Below, one piece after another: positions 44,738 through 53,991 of a stretch of 64,000 nt of DNA. The notes under the pieces are model-generated. The model saw only the letters and a program-made list of their open reading frames with translations. It was not told where the DNA came from and searched no databases. Each line of letters opens with the position of its first letter. The stretch's first letter is position 1. The stretch comes from a virus: positions 1-64,000 of the IMG/VR virus record IMGVR_UViG_3300011115_000949, one strand, 5' to 3'. Made by a program: the position numbers and the translations under genes.

Positions 44738-47700
44738 TTATAATTTAGAAGTATTTACCTTAGTACCAGTACCTATATCTGTAGCTTGGTTAGATACTGC
44801 TGTTACTACATTTTTAGCTAACACTTCTTTATTTAATTGAAGTGTGCTGTTTACTGTTAAAGGTGCGCCTTTAAGAGCGGTGGCCACTGCTGCTCCTATA
44901 GCATTGTAATCAATAGATATTGATGTTTTTTCGGTTTTAGATTTAATTGACCCGGCAGGTTTAATTTCCATAGCCTTTCCAGCCATTGATTTTACATCAT
45001 CTCCTTTTTTAAAGGATATATCATTTGTTGTAGCTACAACATTATCATTATTGTTTAATTCTATAGCACCTTCAGGTGCAAGTAAAGTACGTTTTCCATA
45101 TCCTCCTCCACCTTGTGCTGGCGAGAATACGTCATTACCTTTAAATTTATTATATAATGCCATACCTCCAGCAATTGCAGCTGCTGCTGCTCCAAACGCT
45201 AAAATAGGACCAATAATAGGAATACCTGCTACTGCACTTGCTGCTTTTAAAGCCCATTTACCTACATCTACTAACATTCCCGGAAGAGATTTTAATCTTG
45301 TTAATACAGATGCTTTTCCTACAGCCCCTTCAGCGGCTGCTGTTCTTAATTTTGCAGATGCTCTAAATTGTTCTGTGGCTAGTGATATTTTATCTTTAAC
45401 TGCTCCTAAAGCTTTTTGAGCATTTTCTTTTATAACATAACCTAATCCTTGTTTTTTAGCTAAGTTTTTTGCTTTTTCATTTACAATATAATCTTTTTGC
45501 AACATGTTATTAGCATATTGCGCTTTATTAGCTTGTTGATCTGTGATGAATCCTAATTTTTTAGATATATTAATTCTACCCTGAGTAGTAAATATAGAAA
45601 ACATACTCTTAAGTATCTTGCCCATACCTTTACCTATACTTCCCGTTAATAATTTCCATGTAACCATTAAACCAATTACTGGAGATAAAAAGTTAGATAA
45701 TCTACCTAAAAGACTAGCTATCATTCCAACAGGTTTTAATATAAGCATAAAAATGTCTAAAACTGGTAGTAAAGGTGTAACTAAAGAAACAAATACTTCT
45801 TTTAATTTTTCAATAGTTTGATTAAAACGCTCTTGAACACTTTGAGAATTCATCATGTCTTTAAGTTGACCTTTTCTTACTTCTTCTTGAGCTTTTTCTA
45901 AACCAACAGCTTTAACTCTAGCTTCAAAAGCACGTTTAGCTGCTTCAGATTGGTCTTTACCCATTGTTTTTAAAGCTTGTTCTTGAACTAAAGTAGCGGC
46001 TAATTCTTCTCTACTCATTCCAACTGATTTAGCTATAGCTTCTTGTTGAATACGGTTCATTTTAGAAAACTCATTTATATCACCATATTGTTTTCTAATT
46101 TCTTTTGCTAAAGTAACTTGATCATTATTTAATGCTGCTAAACGAGCTCTTTCTAAGTTTATATTTTTACCAGTTAATAATTCTGCTTCTAATTCAGCTC
46201 CTATTGAATCTTCAAATTGTAATAAATGACCTGCAACTTTGTCTAATTGCTCCATTGTCATACCTAATGCTTTAGCAGTAGCTACTGCTTCACCCAATTT
46301 ATTAGGCATACCAGCATACGATGCAAGTGTAGCTTTAGATAATTTAGATATATCATCTAAAACTTCTCGTTCATTTAACATTACCCCGAGTTGATTGCCA
46401 GTTATTTTAGCACTAGCCATCATAGTAGTTACATTTTTTTCTAAATTACCACCTGTAGCAGATGTTAATACTTGTAATTTGGATAATGTTTCTTGAGATA
46501 CTCCCGCTATGTCTCTAAATTTAGCCATCGCTACAGCATCTTTTTCATTAAGTATAGCGTTTGTACCTAATTGTTTACCTATAGCTTGATAAGATTCCAT
46601 TATGCCTTTAGTAGTAACACCTATTGTATTACTTTTATTAGCTATAATGTTTGCTTGATTAGCTATGCCTGCTGCTGCAGAATAACTCATGTTCATGTTT
46701 TTAGCAAATTCTCCTGTTTTAGCATCTATCATTTTAAATGCATCTACAATTCCTTTTACTAAAAACCCTATTATAAAAAGAGGATCTTTTAAATTTTTAA
46801 CTAAATTACCACCTAAATCTTTTACATATGTATTTAATACTTGAGTTCTTTGATTAATTAAAGATTGATTTTTAAGTGCTTCTTGAGATTGTTTTATTTG
46901 TTCTTTATTAAGATCTAATGATTTCTTCTGAGCCCCTATTGCTTCGTTTAATTTTTTTAATTTATCTTCCTCTAATTTAAGTTGTTCTTTTTCTTGGGCA
47001 TTTTGAGATTTTAAAAAATCTAATTTTAATTGTTGTCTTTTTAAGATATCTCCACCTTTGCCTTCTCTAATATCTTCAACACTTAAATTTTTAGTATTTA
47101 AATCTTTTATTTCTTTTTCAAGTTGTAATTCTTTTTGAAGTTGTTTTTCAATATCAGGAAAACTAGCTTTAATTTTACTAATAGCTTGTTCTGAGTCTAT
47201 TTGTTCTTTTAAATTTTTATTAATGTTTTCCTCTAGACTTAAATTTTGATCTGTTAAATCTTTTACAATTTTTTCATTTTTAATTTTATTTTGTAACAAT
47301 TCATCTGCTTTTTCTTGAGCAGCTTTTAATGCTTTATCTAAACCTAAAGTTTCTCCTAATCTTCCTAAACCTAAATTATTAAGTGTGGATTTAAGACCTT
47401 CAGCAGTTGCTCCAGTTAAACCCATTATTTTATCAAATTGTTTAGATTGGTTTACTGAGTTTTCTAGTGATTTGTTTAATTCTTTAAGAGATATATCTTG
47501 TTGAGTTAGTAGATTTTCTACTGTGCTGTATTTACTTGATAATCTATCAGTGCCAACTATTTGTTTTTCTAATTGTGCATTTATTTCTTTTAATGCATCT
47601 TTAGCTTGTTGGTTATTAGCATTAGATTTTAATTGTTGTTGTAAATTTCTTTGTTTTAGTTCTAGTTGTTTTTCTACAGCTTTTGAATATGCTATTTCTT

Positions 47701-48118
47701 CTTCTAATAATGCTTTAGCTCTAAATAATCTATCACTTTCTATTTTAGCCTTTACCTGTAGTTTTTCTATTTCTTGGGTAGACATTCTATTATACCCAGC
47801 TTGATGAGAAGATAATTGTTGAGCGATACTACTTAAATTTTTAAATGCTAAAGTAGTTTGTTGTGCTCCTGCACTAGTATTTTTGACTTCTCCAACTAAA
47901 CGTTGGAAATTACTAACTAAATAATCGGTTTCAGTACTAGCTGATCTAAGCCTATCACCAAATGTTTTAGAAAGAGCATTAATTGCATTTTGGTCCTCTT
48001 TAATAGGTTTAAGATGCCCCGCAATTTTATCAAAATCTTCACCTAATGAAGATAGAGTTTTTCTAAGTTCATCTAGTTGTTTTTTTAATTCATTTGCTTC
48101 TTCTGGGGTAGTTGCCAT
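44738..48118 (-). CDS. 29: Tail tape measure protein
   Basis: The protein has 1126 residues. It begins with long coiled-coil stretches (residues about 1-440, many E/K/Q heptads), then a middle helical region, and hydrophobic segments typical of the membrane-active end: LVTPLLPVLDIFMLILKPVG (about 795-815) and AAAIAGGMALYN (about 1000). The overall layout and position after the sheath/tube/chaperone genes match tape measures, which set tail length and pass into the host. The function equals T4 gp29, though similarity by sequence cannot be judged here. Confidence 0.88.
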   Translation of the reverse strand: MATTPEEANELKKQLDELRKTLSSLGEDFDKIAGHLKPIKEDQNAINALSKTFGDRLRSASTETDYLVSNFQRLVGEVKNTSAGAQQTTLAFKNLSSIAQQLSSHQAGYNRMSTQEIEKLQVKAKIESDRLFRAKALLEEEIAYSKAVEKQLELKQRNLQQQLKSNANNQQAKDALKEINAQLEKQIVGTDRLSSKYSTVENLLTQQDISLKELNKSLENSVNQSKQFDKIMGLTGATAEGLKSTLNNLGLGRLGETLGLDKALKAAQEKADELLQNKIKNEKIVKDLTDQNLSLEENINKNLKEQIDSEQAISKIKASFPDIEKQLQKELQLEKEIKDLNTKNLSVEDIREGKGGDILKRQQLKLDFLKSQNAQEKEQLKLEEDKLKKLNEAIGAQKKSLDLNKEQIKQSQEALKNQSLINQRTQVLNTYVKDLGGNLVKNLKDPLFIIGFLVKGIVDAFKMIDAKTGEFAKNMNMSYSAAAGIANQANIIANKSNTIGVTTKGIMESYQAIGKQLGTNAILNEKDAVAMAKFRDIAGVSQETLSKLQVLTSATGGNLEKNVTTMMASAKITGNQLGVMLNEREVLDDISKLSKATLASYAGMPNKLGEAVATAKALGMTMEQLDKVAGHLLQFEDSIGAELEAELLTGKNINLERARLAALNNDQVTLAKEIRKQYGDINEFSKMNRIQQEAIAKSVGMSREELAATLVQEQALKTMGKDQSEAAKRAFEARVKAVGLEKAQEEVRKGQLKDMMNSQSVQERFNQTIEKLKEVFVSLVTPLLPVLDIFMLILKPVGMIASLLGRLSNFLSPVIGLMVTWKLLTGSIGKGMGKILKSMFSIFTTQGRINISKKLGFITDQQANKAQYANNMLQKDYIVNEKAKNLAKKQGLGYVIKENAQKALGAVKDKISLATEQFRASAKLRTAAAEGAVGKASVLTRLKSLPGMLVDVGKWALKAASAVAGIPIIGPILAFGAAAAAIAGGMALYNKFKGNDVFSPAQGGGGYGKRTLLAPEGAIELNNNDNVVATTNDISFKKGDDVKSMAGKAMEIKPAGSIKSKTEKTSISIDYNAIGAAVATALKGAPLTVNSTLQLNKEVLAKNVVTAVSNQATDIGTGTKVNTSKL

Positions 48119-48131
48119 CTAAATATTTTGT

Positions 48132-48140
48132 TATAAATAT
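48132..48140 (-). promoter_or_regulatory. ATATTTATA motif upstream of the tape measure
   Basis: The coding strand reads AATATTTATAACAAAATATT, 13 bases before the tape measure ATG at 48118. Confidence 0.5.
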
Positions 48141-48155
48141 TAAAATTTTATAACT

Positions 48156-48518
48156 TTATTTATATTTTGCAGGTTTTTTAGGTAAAACACCAGGTTTAGA
48201 TGTTGGAGGAGTTGGTTGATTTTGAAATAGACTACGGTTTTTAACTAATCCATCAGTACCTATAGCTACATTTTCTTGATTGTTTGTGGATTTGTCATAT
48301 TCTTCACGTTCTTTATCATAATGTTCTTTAATTTGATTAAATGTAAATAATCTTAACCAAACTGGCATGTTATATATAGTATGCCAATCATATCCACCAT
48401 TACCGTGAAATACAATTTGATGTATTTGTGAAAATAAATTTAATCTAAATTCAGCTGCGTTAGATAGCGTCAGGCCAAAAAAAGTTAAGTCCAATTGGAA
48501 TGTCAACGGATTTTTCAC
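48156..48518 (-). CDS. Second frame following gp26-like gene; possible recoded extension
   Basis: The frame of 120 codons would have to start with GTG at 48518; there is no ATG before about residue 51. It overlaps the end of the gp26-like gene by 59 bases in the +1 frame. Family-like content begins after the overlap: EFRLNLFSQIHQIVFHGNGG and YNMPVWLRLFTF. It may therefore be reached by frameshifting from the upstream gene at a run of seven T (site at 48475-48486), as in tail assembly chaperones that lie before the tape measure. Alternatives: a true GTG-start gene, or a one-base homopolymer error. No fold is recognised. Confidence 0.65.
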   Translation of the reverse strand: MKNPLTFQLDLTFFGLTLSNAAEFRLNLFSQIHQIVFHGNGGYDWHTIYNMPVWLRLFTFNQIKEHYDKEREEYDKSTNNQENVAIGTDGLVKNRSLFQNQPTPPTSKPGVLPKKPAKYK

Positions 48519-49215
48519 TCCCGTCGGGAAAAAAAGTTAGATTAATATCTGGTTGTACTTTTCTAACATAATCTCGTAATGCTCGAGAATCCATAGCTAA
48601 TAAATTATTATCCACAAATTCCCTAATGGTTTTAACCATTCTGTCTCCGTTTACAGATGTTATAAGATATTTTAATCTTGTTGATATTTCAGGGGAAGCG
48701 TCTTTTTTAATTTTTTTCAAACCTTCTAATTCTTCTGATATTTTTCTTTCATCAGCGTGAGTTAAAATTTTAAATGTAATGTTTGTATTTGACGTAGGTA
48801 ATACGTATGTAAATTCATTTACATTAGGAGTAATCAAAGACATATCTAATGGTTTATTGTCTAATTTAGATAAATCTATTACTTCTTCTACTCCGTTATA
48901 AGTAAAACTATAATTAGCTCCATATCCTAATACACGAGCTGCTACCATGATTGCATTTTTATCTCCAACAATTAAATCATCATAATTAATAGGAGACACG
49001 ATTAATTCTTTCATTAATCTATCAAGTACTGTTCCTTTTTGAATATATGTTTGGTTTGATAAAATATCTTCATGAGCGGCGGTCATATAACGAATTTCAA
49101 CATAACCACTAGATAATGGATTTTCCTTAGGATAAAATAAACCCTTTGAAGGCAATTCAATTGTTTCTGTTGGAAAATTAAACTTTGGTGTTTCTTGATT
49201 TGCAACTTGTTCCAT
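48460..49215 (-). CDS. 26: T4 gp26-like baseplate/tail assembly protein
   Basis: The 251-residue protein has ETIELPSKGLFYPKENPL, followed by GYVEIRYMTAAHEDIL and TYIQKGTVLDRLMKELI. This is the signature of T4 base plate protein family members (gp26-like, Pfam T4_baseplate). T4 gp26 is an assembly protein of the baseplate hub. The end overlaps the 120-codon frame in a different frame. Its position two genes before the tape measure is also that of tail assembly chaperones in other phages. Confidence 0.78.
   Translation of the reverse strand: MEQVANQETPKFNFPTETIELPSKGLFYPKENPLSSGYVEIRYMTAAHEDILSNQTYIQKGTVLDRLMKELIVSPINYDDLIVGDKNAIMVAARVLGYGANYSFTYNGVEEVIDLSKLDNKPLDMSLITPNVNEFTYVLPTSNTNITFKILTHADERKISEELEGLKKIKKDASPEISTRLKYLITSVNGDRMVKTIREFVDNNLLAMDSRALRDYVRKVQPDINLTFFPDGSEKSVDIPIGLNFFWPDAI
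48475..48486 (-). promoter_or_regulatory. T7 slippery run at the end of the gp26-like frame
   Basis: Coding strand AAC-TTT-TTT-TGG in the gp26-like frame; a forward slip of one base gives TTT-TTT-GGC and enters the 120-codon frame. A second run of seven T lies at 48529-48535. Deleting one T would fuse both frames. The site is a candidate, not proven. Confidence 0.4.
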
Positions 49216-49245
49216 AATTTTTATTTAGTGTAACTTTTTGTTTAT

Positions 49246-49254
49246 TATAAATAT
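49246..49254 (-). promoter_or_regulatory. ATATTTATA motif upstream of the gp26-like gene
   Basis: The coding strand reads ATATTTATAATAAACAAAAA, 30 bases before the ATG at 49215. Confidence 0.5.
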
Positions 49255-49290
49255 ATAAAAATTTAAAAATTTATCAAGTTTAAATTAAAT

Positions 49291-49803
49291 TTATTGTAAA
49301 TAAGGTTGAATAGCTGATAAATATGTGTTTTCGTTATTAAACTGTCCATTAAATTTCATAGCAGCTTTTCCAGGTATTGTAGAAAATCCTGTAGTTGTTG
49401 GAGAAGAACCTTGTGAACTTGGAGGATAAATAGTAGGATCATTTACATCTTTATAATTAGAGCCAGCATCGGGGTCAGTATTATCTAAAGATGTAATACG
49501 TAGTATGCCTGGGGTTTCCGCGTTACTAGACAATAAACTGTGATTTACTAATCTCCCGTCTACATTATCTAAATAGGTGCTAGTTGGAGTATATCTAGGG
49601 ATAAAACGGATTGTTGGGCCCGGGTTTGCTCTTAATGTAGGAGTACCTGTAGTTGTTGCAGGGTACTGAGTTTGTAAATCTTTATTTGGACCACCTAATT
49701 TATTAGGGTTTTCTAAATCTAAGTCTGTTTTATCAAATGAATTAATTAATCCTCGTTTATCTGGAGGGAGGACAGGACTTAATGGATTAGGTTGAGCTGC
49801 CAT
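49291..49803 (-). CDS. Unknown proline/threonine-rich virion protein
   Basis: The 170-residue protein is low-complexity, with many P, T, N, S and G residues (PATTTGTPTLRANPGPT) and a C-terminal helical segment. No domain is recognised. It lies between the tail tube and gp26-like genes, preceded by a motif copy and a terminator, so it is probably expressed as its own unit in the tail gene set. Confidence 0.6.
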   Translation of the reverse strand: MAAQPNPLSPVLPPDKRGLINSFDKTDLDLENPNKLGGPNKDLQTQYPATTTGTPTLRANPGPTIRFIPRYTPTSTYLDNVDGRLVNHSLLSSNAETPGILRITSLDNTDPDAGSNYKDVNDPTIYPPSSQGSSPTTTGFSTIPGKAAMKFNGQFNNENTYLSAIQPYLQ

Positions 49804-49811
49804 ATTTTGAT

Positions 49812-49820
49812 TATAAATAT
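49812..49820 (-). promoter_or_regulatory. ATATTTATA motif upstream of the 170-residue gene
   Basis: The coding strand reads ATATTTATAATCAAAATATG, with the ATG at 49803 only 8 bases after the core. Confidence 0.5.
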
Positions 49821-49827
49821 TGTAAAC

Positions 49828-49853
49828 AAAAAAAGCTCGCCGTGTGGCAAGCT
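49828..49853 (-). terminator. Intrinsic terminator after the tail tube gene
   Basis: Coding strand AGCTTGCC-ACAC-GGCGAGCT followed by TTTTTT: 8-bp stem with one G-U pair and a U-tract, 25 bases after the tube stop. Confidence 0.8.
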
Positions 49854-49876
49854 TTAATTGTAAATTTAAATATTAA

Positions 49877-50365
49877 TTAGTAGTTTAGGATACAATAGTC
49901 CATACCAAGTGTTACTTGGATATTAATTGCTGCTGCTTCAGTATCCCAATTGTATTCACCAAAGTTTGCAGATTTAATAAATGCTCCTTTAATAATCCAT
50001 TCACTTACTATATCACCTACAGGACCCAATACGTTGATAGTTACATCTTTCTTATAGAAATCAGAATAACCATCACGGCCTGTTACTGATTCATGATGTA
50101 AACGTACCCATTCCATTACTGCTTGAGCACCAGAAGGAGTGATTGGATCAAATAAAGTCATTTGCATGTCTGCCCATTTAGCTTTACCTTTAATTTTACG
50201 GTAAACGTTAATGTGGTTCAATTGGATTTCTCCCATTTCTACACTTACAGCAGCAATTTGCTTAATAGTGTAAGAAGGAATTCCATCTACATACATTATA
50301 AACCTGTTTGCTACTTTAGGTTCAAATGCTGTAAAAAATATTTCGTTAGGTGATAATACTGCCAT
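49877..50365 (-). CDS. 19: Tail tube protein, gp19-like
   Basis: The 162-residue protein (T4 gp19 has 163) has the T4_gp19 tube pattern: FEPKVANRFIMYVDGIPSY (residues about 14-32), INVYRKIKGKAKW, MQMTLFDPI, AVMEWVRLHHE and a C-terminal GAFIKSANFGEYNW, EAAAINIQVTLGMDY. It forms the inner tube of the contractile tail. It follows the sheath gene, the usual order. Confidence 0.93.
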   Translation of the reverse strand: MAVLSPNEIFFTAFEPKVANRFIMYVDGIPSYTIKQIAAVSVEMGEIQLNHINVYRKIKGKAKWADMQMTLFDPITPSGAQAVMEWVRLHHESVTGRDGYSDFYKKDVTINVLGPVGDIVSEWIIKGAFIKSANFGEYNWDTEAAAINIQVTLGMDYCILNY

Positions 50366-50390
50366 TTTGTTTTTGTTTTAGTTTCTGTTG

Positions 50391-50404
50391 TTTATTATAC
50401 GTAT
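50391..50404 (-). promoter_or_regulatory. Degenerate motif upstream of the tail tube
   Basis: The coding strand reads ATACGTATAATAAACAAC, keeping the TATAATAAAC end of the recurring motif, 25 bases before the tube ATG. Weak match. Confidence 0.3.
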
Positions 50405-50413
50405 TTTCATTTT

Positions 50414-50440
50414 AAAAAATCTTCCCCTTTTCAGGGGAAG
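50414..50440 (-). terminator. Intrinsic terminator after the sheath gene
   Basis: Coding strand CTTCCCC-TGAAAA-GGGGAAG followed by ATTTTTT: 7-bp stem with a U-tract, 11 bases after the sheath stop and before the tube leader. Confidence 0.82.
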
Positions 50441-50451
50441 AATTTAAATTA

Positions 50452-52167
50452 TTATGCTGGGAAAGTTGCGCCAGTTGGAGTAACGATGAAATCTAAGTAA
50501 ATAAATTCAGCAGTTTTAGTAGGCTGAACATATATTTGACCTATTAATTGATTTCTATCAATTACGTCTGCTGTATTGTTTGTATCATCCATTACAACTT
50601 TAAATGCATACAAACCTTGTCTTTGTTGTACTGAAGATAAGTATGGATTAACTTGGCTTAAGAATATATTTCTTGTAGCAATTGTATTTTGTTCAAACAC
50701 TAATGTGTTAGCTACTTGAGAAATATATGATTTAAGAGCAATTAACAAACGACGAACATTTACACGATCAAGAGCAGATGGTTTTTGTTGTAAGGTTTTC
50801 TGACCATATACTACAATACCTTGACCAGGGAAAGTAGCTATTGGATTAACTTTACCATTGTAAAGAGTATCACGAGTTGATTGATTTAATTTTTGTTCAA
50901 CACGAATTACAGTTCCTAAACCACCACGATTAATACCTGCTGGTGCAAACCAAGGTTCAGCTACTGAGTCGTTATAAGCATATACACCTATAATCATAGT
51001 AGATGCTGGAACCCAAACGTTTTTACCAGTTCCTGGGTCAAGAATTTGACACCATGGCCAGTATTCAGCAGCATATGAAGTATCACGTGATGCTGCTTGG
51101 CTAACTACTGAAGTATAAGTTGATCCGTATCCTACTGGGTCAAGTACAAAAATACTATCACCACGTTGTAAAGTATTAGATATAATTGTAGATACTGTAC
51201 TAGTATGGTTAGCAAAAGCATCAATTAAACCTGGAGTTATTAGTATATTAAATCTGTAATCATCTTTATTAGATAACAAATTAACCATGTTAGAATAGTT
51301 AGCTGCTACTAAACCTTGAGTATTACCTGCGTTGTTGATATTATTCCAAAAATTAGCTCCACCTTTTACATCACCAGTAGCACCACTAAATGAACCGCTA
51401 GCTGCTGAAGGAATAGAAGAAGTATATTGGTTTTTAGCTACACCATTATTATCTAAATAATCTGGGGTTAATAAACCAACAGAATCAACATAAACATAAG
51501 ATGAGTTATTTCTAAAGCTACCAGTTAATTCAATTTGATTAGTACTAGGATTATAATTATAAACATAATCACCAATTACTTTAGATACGAAATTATTTGA
51601 TTTTGGGTCTAATGATAAACCTGTAAATTGTTCTAATACAATTTTACTGTTAGTTATATCATCACCTCTTCTAATTAATAAATCAAAAGTACCAGAAGAA
51701 GTACTTGGATTAACAATTTCCCAACGGATATTATTGCTTGAACCACTTACTAAAGCACCTGCAGAATCTAGTGCTCCAGAACTGTTCATAATAATACCTT
51801 TAGATATTGTTTTAAGAACAAAAGCAGGTTGAGAAGAAGCTTGAGTACTAGCGCTAATAGCAGTACTTGTAGCTGAGGTATATGAACCAGATACTACACG
51901 AGCTACTAATAACGAGTCTCCACCATTATTAAAATAGTTGTAAGCCGCTATTGAAGTGAAATACGAATAAGTATCACTACCACTAACTAATACATCACCA
52001 AATTTATTTACATAATCTGTGTATGATGATACTAATGTAGGTAATTCTACGGGACCTTTTACAGTAGGGCCTATAATTGCTGCGCCTACAGTTACTGGTT
52101 GAGCTGATACTTGTGAGCGGTCGATTTCTCTAGCAAGTACACCAGGGGATATTAAAGTTTCTGCCAT
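50452..52167 (-). CDS. 18: Tail sheath protein, gp18-like
   Basis: The protein has 571 residues (T4 gp18 has 659). It starts ETLISPGVLAREIDRSQ, the usual contractile sheath beginning, with a variable central region and a C-terminal domain with SALDRVNVRRLLIALKSYI and a last segment (EFIYLDFIVTPTGATFPA). It forms the outer contractile layer, driving the tube into the host. A terminator follows it and a motif copy precedes it. Confidence 0.95.
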   Translation of the reverse strand: MAETLISPGVLAREIDRSQVSAQPVTVGAAIIGPTVKGPVELPTLVSSYTDYVNKFGDVLVSGSDTYSYFTSIAAYNYFNNGGDSLLVARVVSGSYTSATSTAISASTQASSQPAFVLKTISKGIIMNSSGALDSAGALVSGSSNNIRWEIVNPSTSSGTFDLLIRRGDDITNSKIVLEQFTGLSLDPKSNNFVSKVIGDYVYNYNPSTNQIELTGSFRNNSSYVYVDSVGLLTPDYLDNNGVAKNQYTSSIPSAASGSFSGATGDVKGGANFWNNINNAGNTQGLVAANYSNMVNLLSNKDDYRFNILITPGLIDAFANHTSTVSTIISNTLQRGDSIFVLDPVGYGSTYTSVVSQAASRDTSYAAEYWPWCQILDPGTGKNVWVPASTMIIGVYAYNDSVAEPWFAPAGINRGGLGTVIRVEQKLNQSTRDTLYNGKVNPIATFPGQGIVVYGQKTLQQKPSALDRVNVRRLLIALKSYISQVANTLVFEQNTIATRNIFLSQVNPYLSSVQQRQGLYAFKVVMDDTNNTADVIDRNQLIGQIYVQPTKTAEFIYLDFIVTPTGATFPA

Positions 52168-52198
52168 GTTTTTAGATATTTAATTTGTTTTTGTTGAT

Positions 52199-52207
52199 TA
52201 TAAATAT
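52199..52207 (-). promoter_or_regulatory. ATATTTATA motif upstream of the sheath gene
   Basis: The coding strand reads ATATTTATAATCAACAAAAA, 31 bases before the sheath ATG. Confidence 0.5.
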
Positions 52208-52225
52208 CCAAAAAGGGCTCAAAAA

Positions 52226-52549
52226 CTAGCCTAGCTGTGTAATTTCTCCTGTTTCTGTGTTGATGTTTACCGTTCCGTATTTACTTTTTATAGATTGAAG
52301 AAATTTTTCTTCTTCTATGCGTAACGTTTCAAATTCTTTAAGTAACTCTTGTTTATAAGTTTCTAAGATTTGTTTTTGGTATTCATTTTGGCCAAATTTA
52401 AAAATTAAATTTTGAGATGATGAACTAAGTGATTTTAAAATGTTCATTTCTTCTTGAGCCAAATATTTACTGTTTGGGTTTTGAGAAGAAGTCCCAGGAC
52501 CATATTGAGAAGTTTGGTTTTCTAATGATTTATTTTTTTCTACAAACAT
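52226..52549 (-). CDS. Unknown coiled-coil protein
   Basis: The 107-residue protein has a polar, glutamine/serine-rich N-terminus and a likely coiled coil (residues about 50-92, YQKQILETYKQELLKEFETL). It lies between gp15-like and sheath genes. No family is recognised. Confidence 0.55.
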   Translation of the reverse strand: MFVEKNKSLENQTSQYGPGTSSQNPNSKYLAQEEMNILKSLSSSSQNLIFKFGQNEYQKQILETYKQELLKEFETLRIEEEKFLQSIKSKYGTVNINTETGEITQLG

Positions 52550-52593
52550 AATTTTTATTTTTAAATATAATAAACTATTTTAATTATACAAGT

Positions 52594-53481
52594 TTAATTT
52601 GTATTTGTTTTATTAGGTAATTGATTAACGTTAGATACAACTTCTGTGGTAAATGTTACACTAGTAATATCTGGTAATTTTTTAACAGCGCTTACATCTT
52701 TTTGTATTGCATCCGGGATAATATATCCGTTTAGTTTAATGTTAAAATTACTTTTAACTGCTCGGTCTTTACCATCATCTACTTCTATAACAGTAGTAAA
52801 CGAATCAATTCTAGCATTAAATTTAAACCTTGCAGGATCACCCCAATATGAATCTGAGGCATAGTTAATTGCCTCAACAATTTTATTCATTTGTTCTATA
52901 TAATAAGTATAAATAACACAACTATAAGTTATTGTAACATAATCAGGTATTACTATAGCATGTTGTTCTCTTTCAGGTTTAATATTGTTTAGTACATCAA
53001 ATGGAGTATAAAAATTTCTTGAAGAATAATTTTTTACAAAAGTATTATATAAATTTGGATGATTTGCATCTAGCTTATTTCCTATATTTCTAACTTTAGC
53101 TAAATCGTCTCTTTTAAAAACTAAAAGTGGTGACATTATTTTACCACTTTTGTCTCTATAATAACCATCTTTTTGCAACATTTTCCATTTTTCAGGATTA
53201 CCATAAACTACGGGTACTGCTATTCGTTGGCCATTTTGTATAACAAATGGTCTTATTACTTCAGTAAAATAATAATAAATAGTTTCATCAATATCTTGGA
53301 TACCTAAAGTAAATGGTTTAGCTGTATCATTTTTAAGACTTAATTGTTCACCTCTATTAATTTCTCCATTATTGTTAGGATTTCCTACGGGTTGAAAACC
53401 CGGTCCTCCTTGTTGATAGGGTTCCTGTTGAGAAATGCTAATTTCTCTTTGGGTTTTAGGTGTAGGTTTTCTATTTGCCAT
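52594..53481 (-). CDS. 15: Tail completion/sheath stabiliser protein, gp15-like
   Basis: The 295-residue protein (T4 gp15 272) has TIYYYFTEVIRPFVIQNGQR, AVPVVYGNPEKW, SPLLVFKRDDLAKV and ITYSCVIYTYYIEQMNKIVE, matching the pattern of T4 gp15 (IRVP-Y-S-KE-like, then IYELSIFTRYED). gp15 caps the tail after the sheath has assembled and joins it to the head. Its order after gp13 and gp14 fits T4. The first 45 residues are an extra glutamine/glycine/proline-rich leader. Confidence 0.7.
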   Translation of the reverse strand: MANRKPTPKTQREISISQQEPYQQGGPGFQPVGNPNNNGEINRGEQLSLKNDTAKPFTLGIQDIDETIYYYFTEVIRPFVIQNGQRIAVPVVYGNPEKWKMLQKDGYYRDKSGKIMSPLLVFKRDDLAKVRNIGNKLDANHPNLYNTFVKNYSSRNFYTPFDVLNNIKPEREQHAIVIPDYVTITYSCVIYTYYIEQMNKIVEAINYASDSYWGDPARFKFNARIDSFTTVIEVDDGKDRAVKSNFNIKLNGYIIPDAIQKDVSAVKKLPDITSVTFTTEVVSNVNQLPNKTNTN

Positions 53482-53990
53482 TACGGTCTTTCTTTAGTTA
53501 AGTTTACTTTATCTGCAGGTATGTAATGAGCCACACAATTTATAGATACGTTATATCCAAAATTTTCTAAGCCGGGGTTAAGTGGGTTAACAGCATATGG
53601 ATAATCTGGGTCTTTACCTACAAATAATTGGTTATTAAAAGATTGTTCTATTTCATAGTAATCTTCATAATACATAACTATATCTCCTAATTCTGGGTTA
53701 ACATTAGCTTCTACCAAATCATCTCTTAAAAACCCAAATGTAAGAGTTCTTACATAATCTCTACCTATGTCTGTATTTTGAAATGCTGGGTCTGTTCTTG
53801 TAATTCTACAATTTAAAATAGTAGGTTCAGTATAATATCTGTAACCTGTAGATTCACCATAAATGTTAGAGACTGTTTTTTCTAAATTAACTTTATAAAG
53901 CACGCATTGTTGAGACATTACGTTGCCTAACAGTTCTCTGTTAACTTTTCTTATTACAGAAACATCTCTAGATGATCCAAATAGTGCCAT
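53481..53990 (-). CDS. 14: Neck protein, gp14-like
   Basis: The 169-residue protein shares the layout of T4-like gp14 (256 residues): an N-terminal basic segment (RKVNRELLGNVMSQQ), an intermediate YGESTGYRYY/PTILNCRI region and NPELGDIVMYYEDYYEIEQ. It lies between the gp13- and gp15-like genes, the T4 order. Length is shorter than T4; the assignment is mainly by order and pattern. Confidence 0.55.
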   Translation of the reverse strand: MALFGSSRDVSVIRKVNRELLGNVMSQQCVLYKVNLEKTVSNIYGESTGYRYYTEPTILNCRITRTDPAFQNTDIGRDYVRTLTFGFLRDDLVEANVNPELGDIVMYYEDYYEIEQSFNNQLFVGKDPDYPYAVNPLNPGLENFGYNVSINCVAHYIPADKVNLTKERP

Positions 53991-53991
53991 A

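Noticed and set aside
45051-45419. 122-codon open frame on the plus strand
   Set aside because: Antisense to the alanine-rich end of the tape measure gene; no independent support.
52216-52231. GGCT...AGCC hairpin at the end of the 107-residue gene as a terminator
   Set aside because: Only a 4-bp stem with a long loop; too weak to call.
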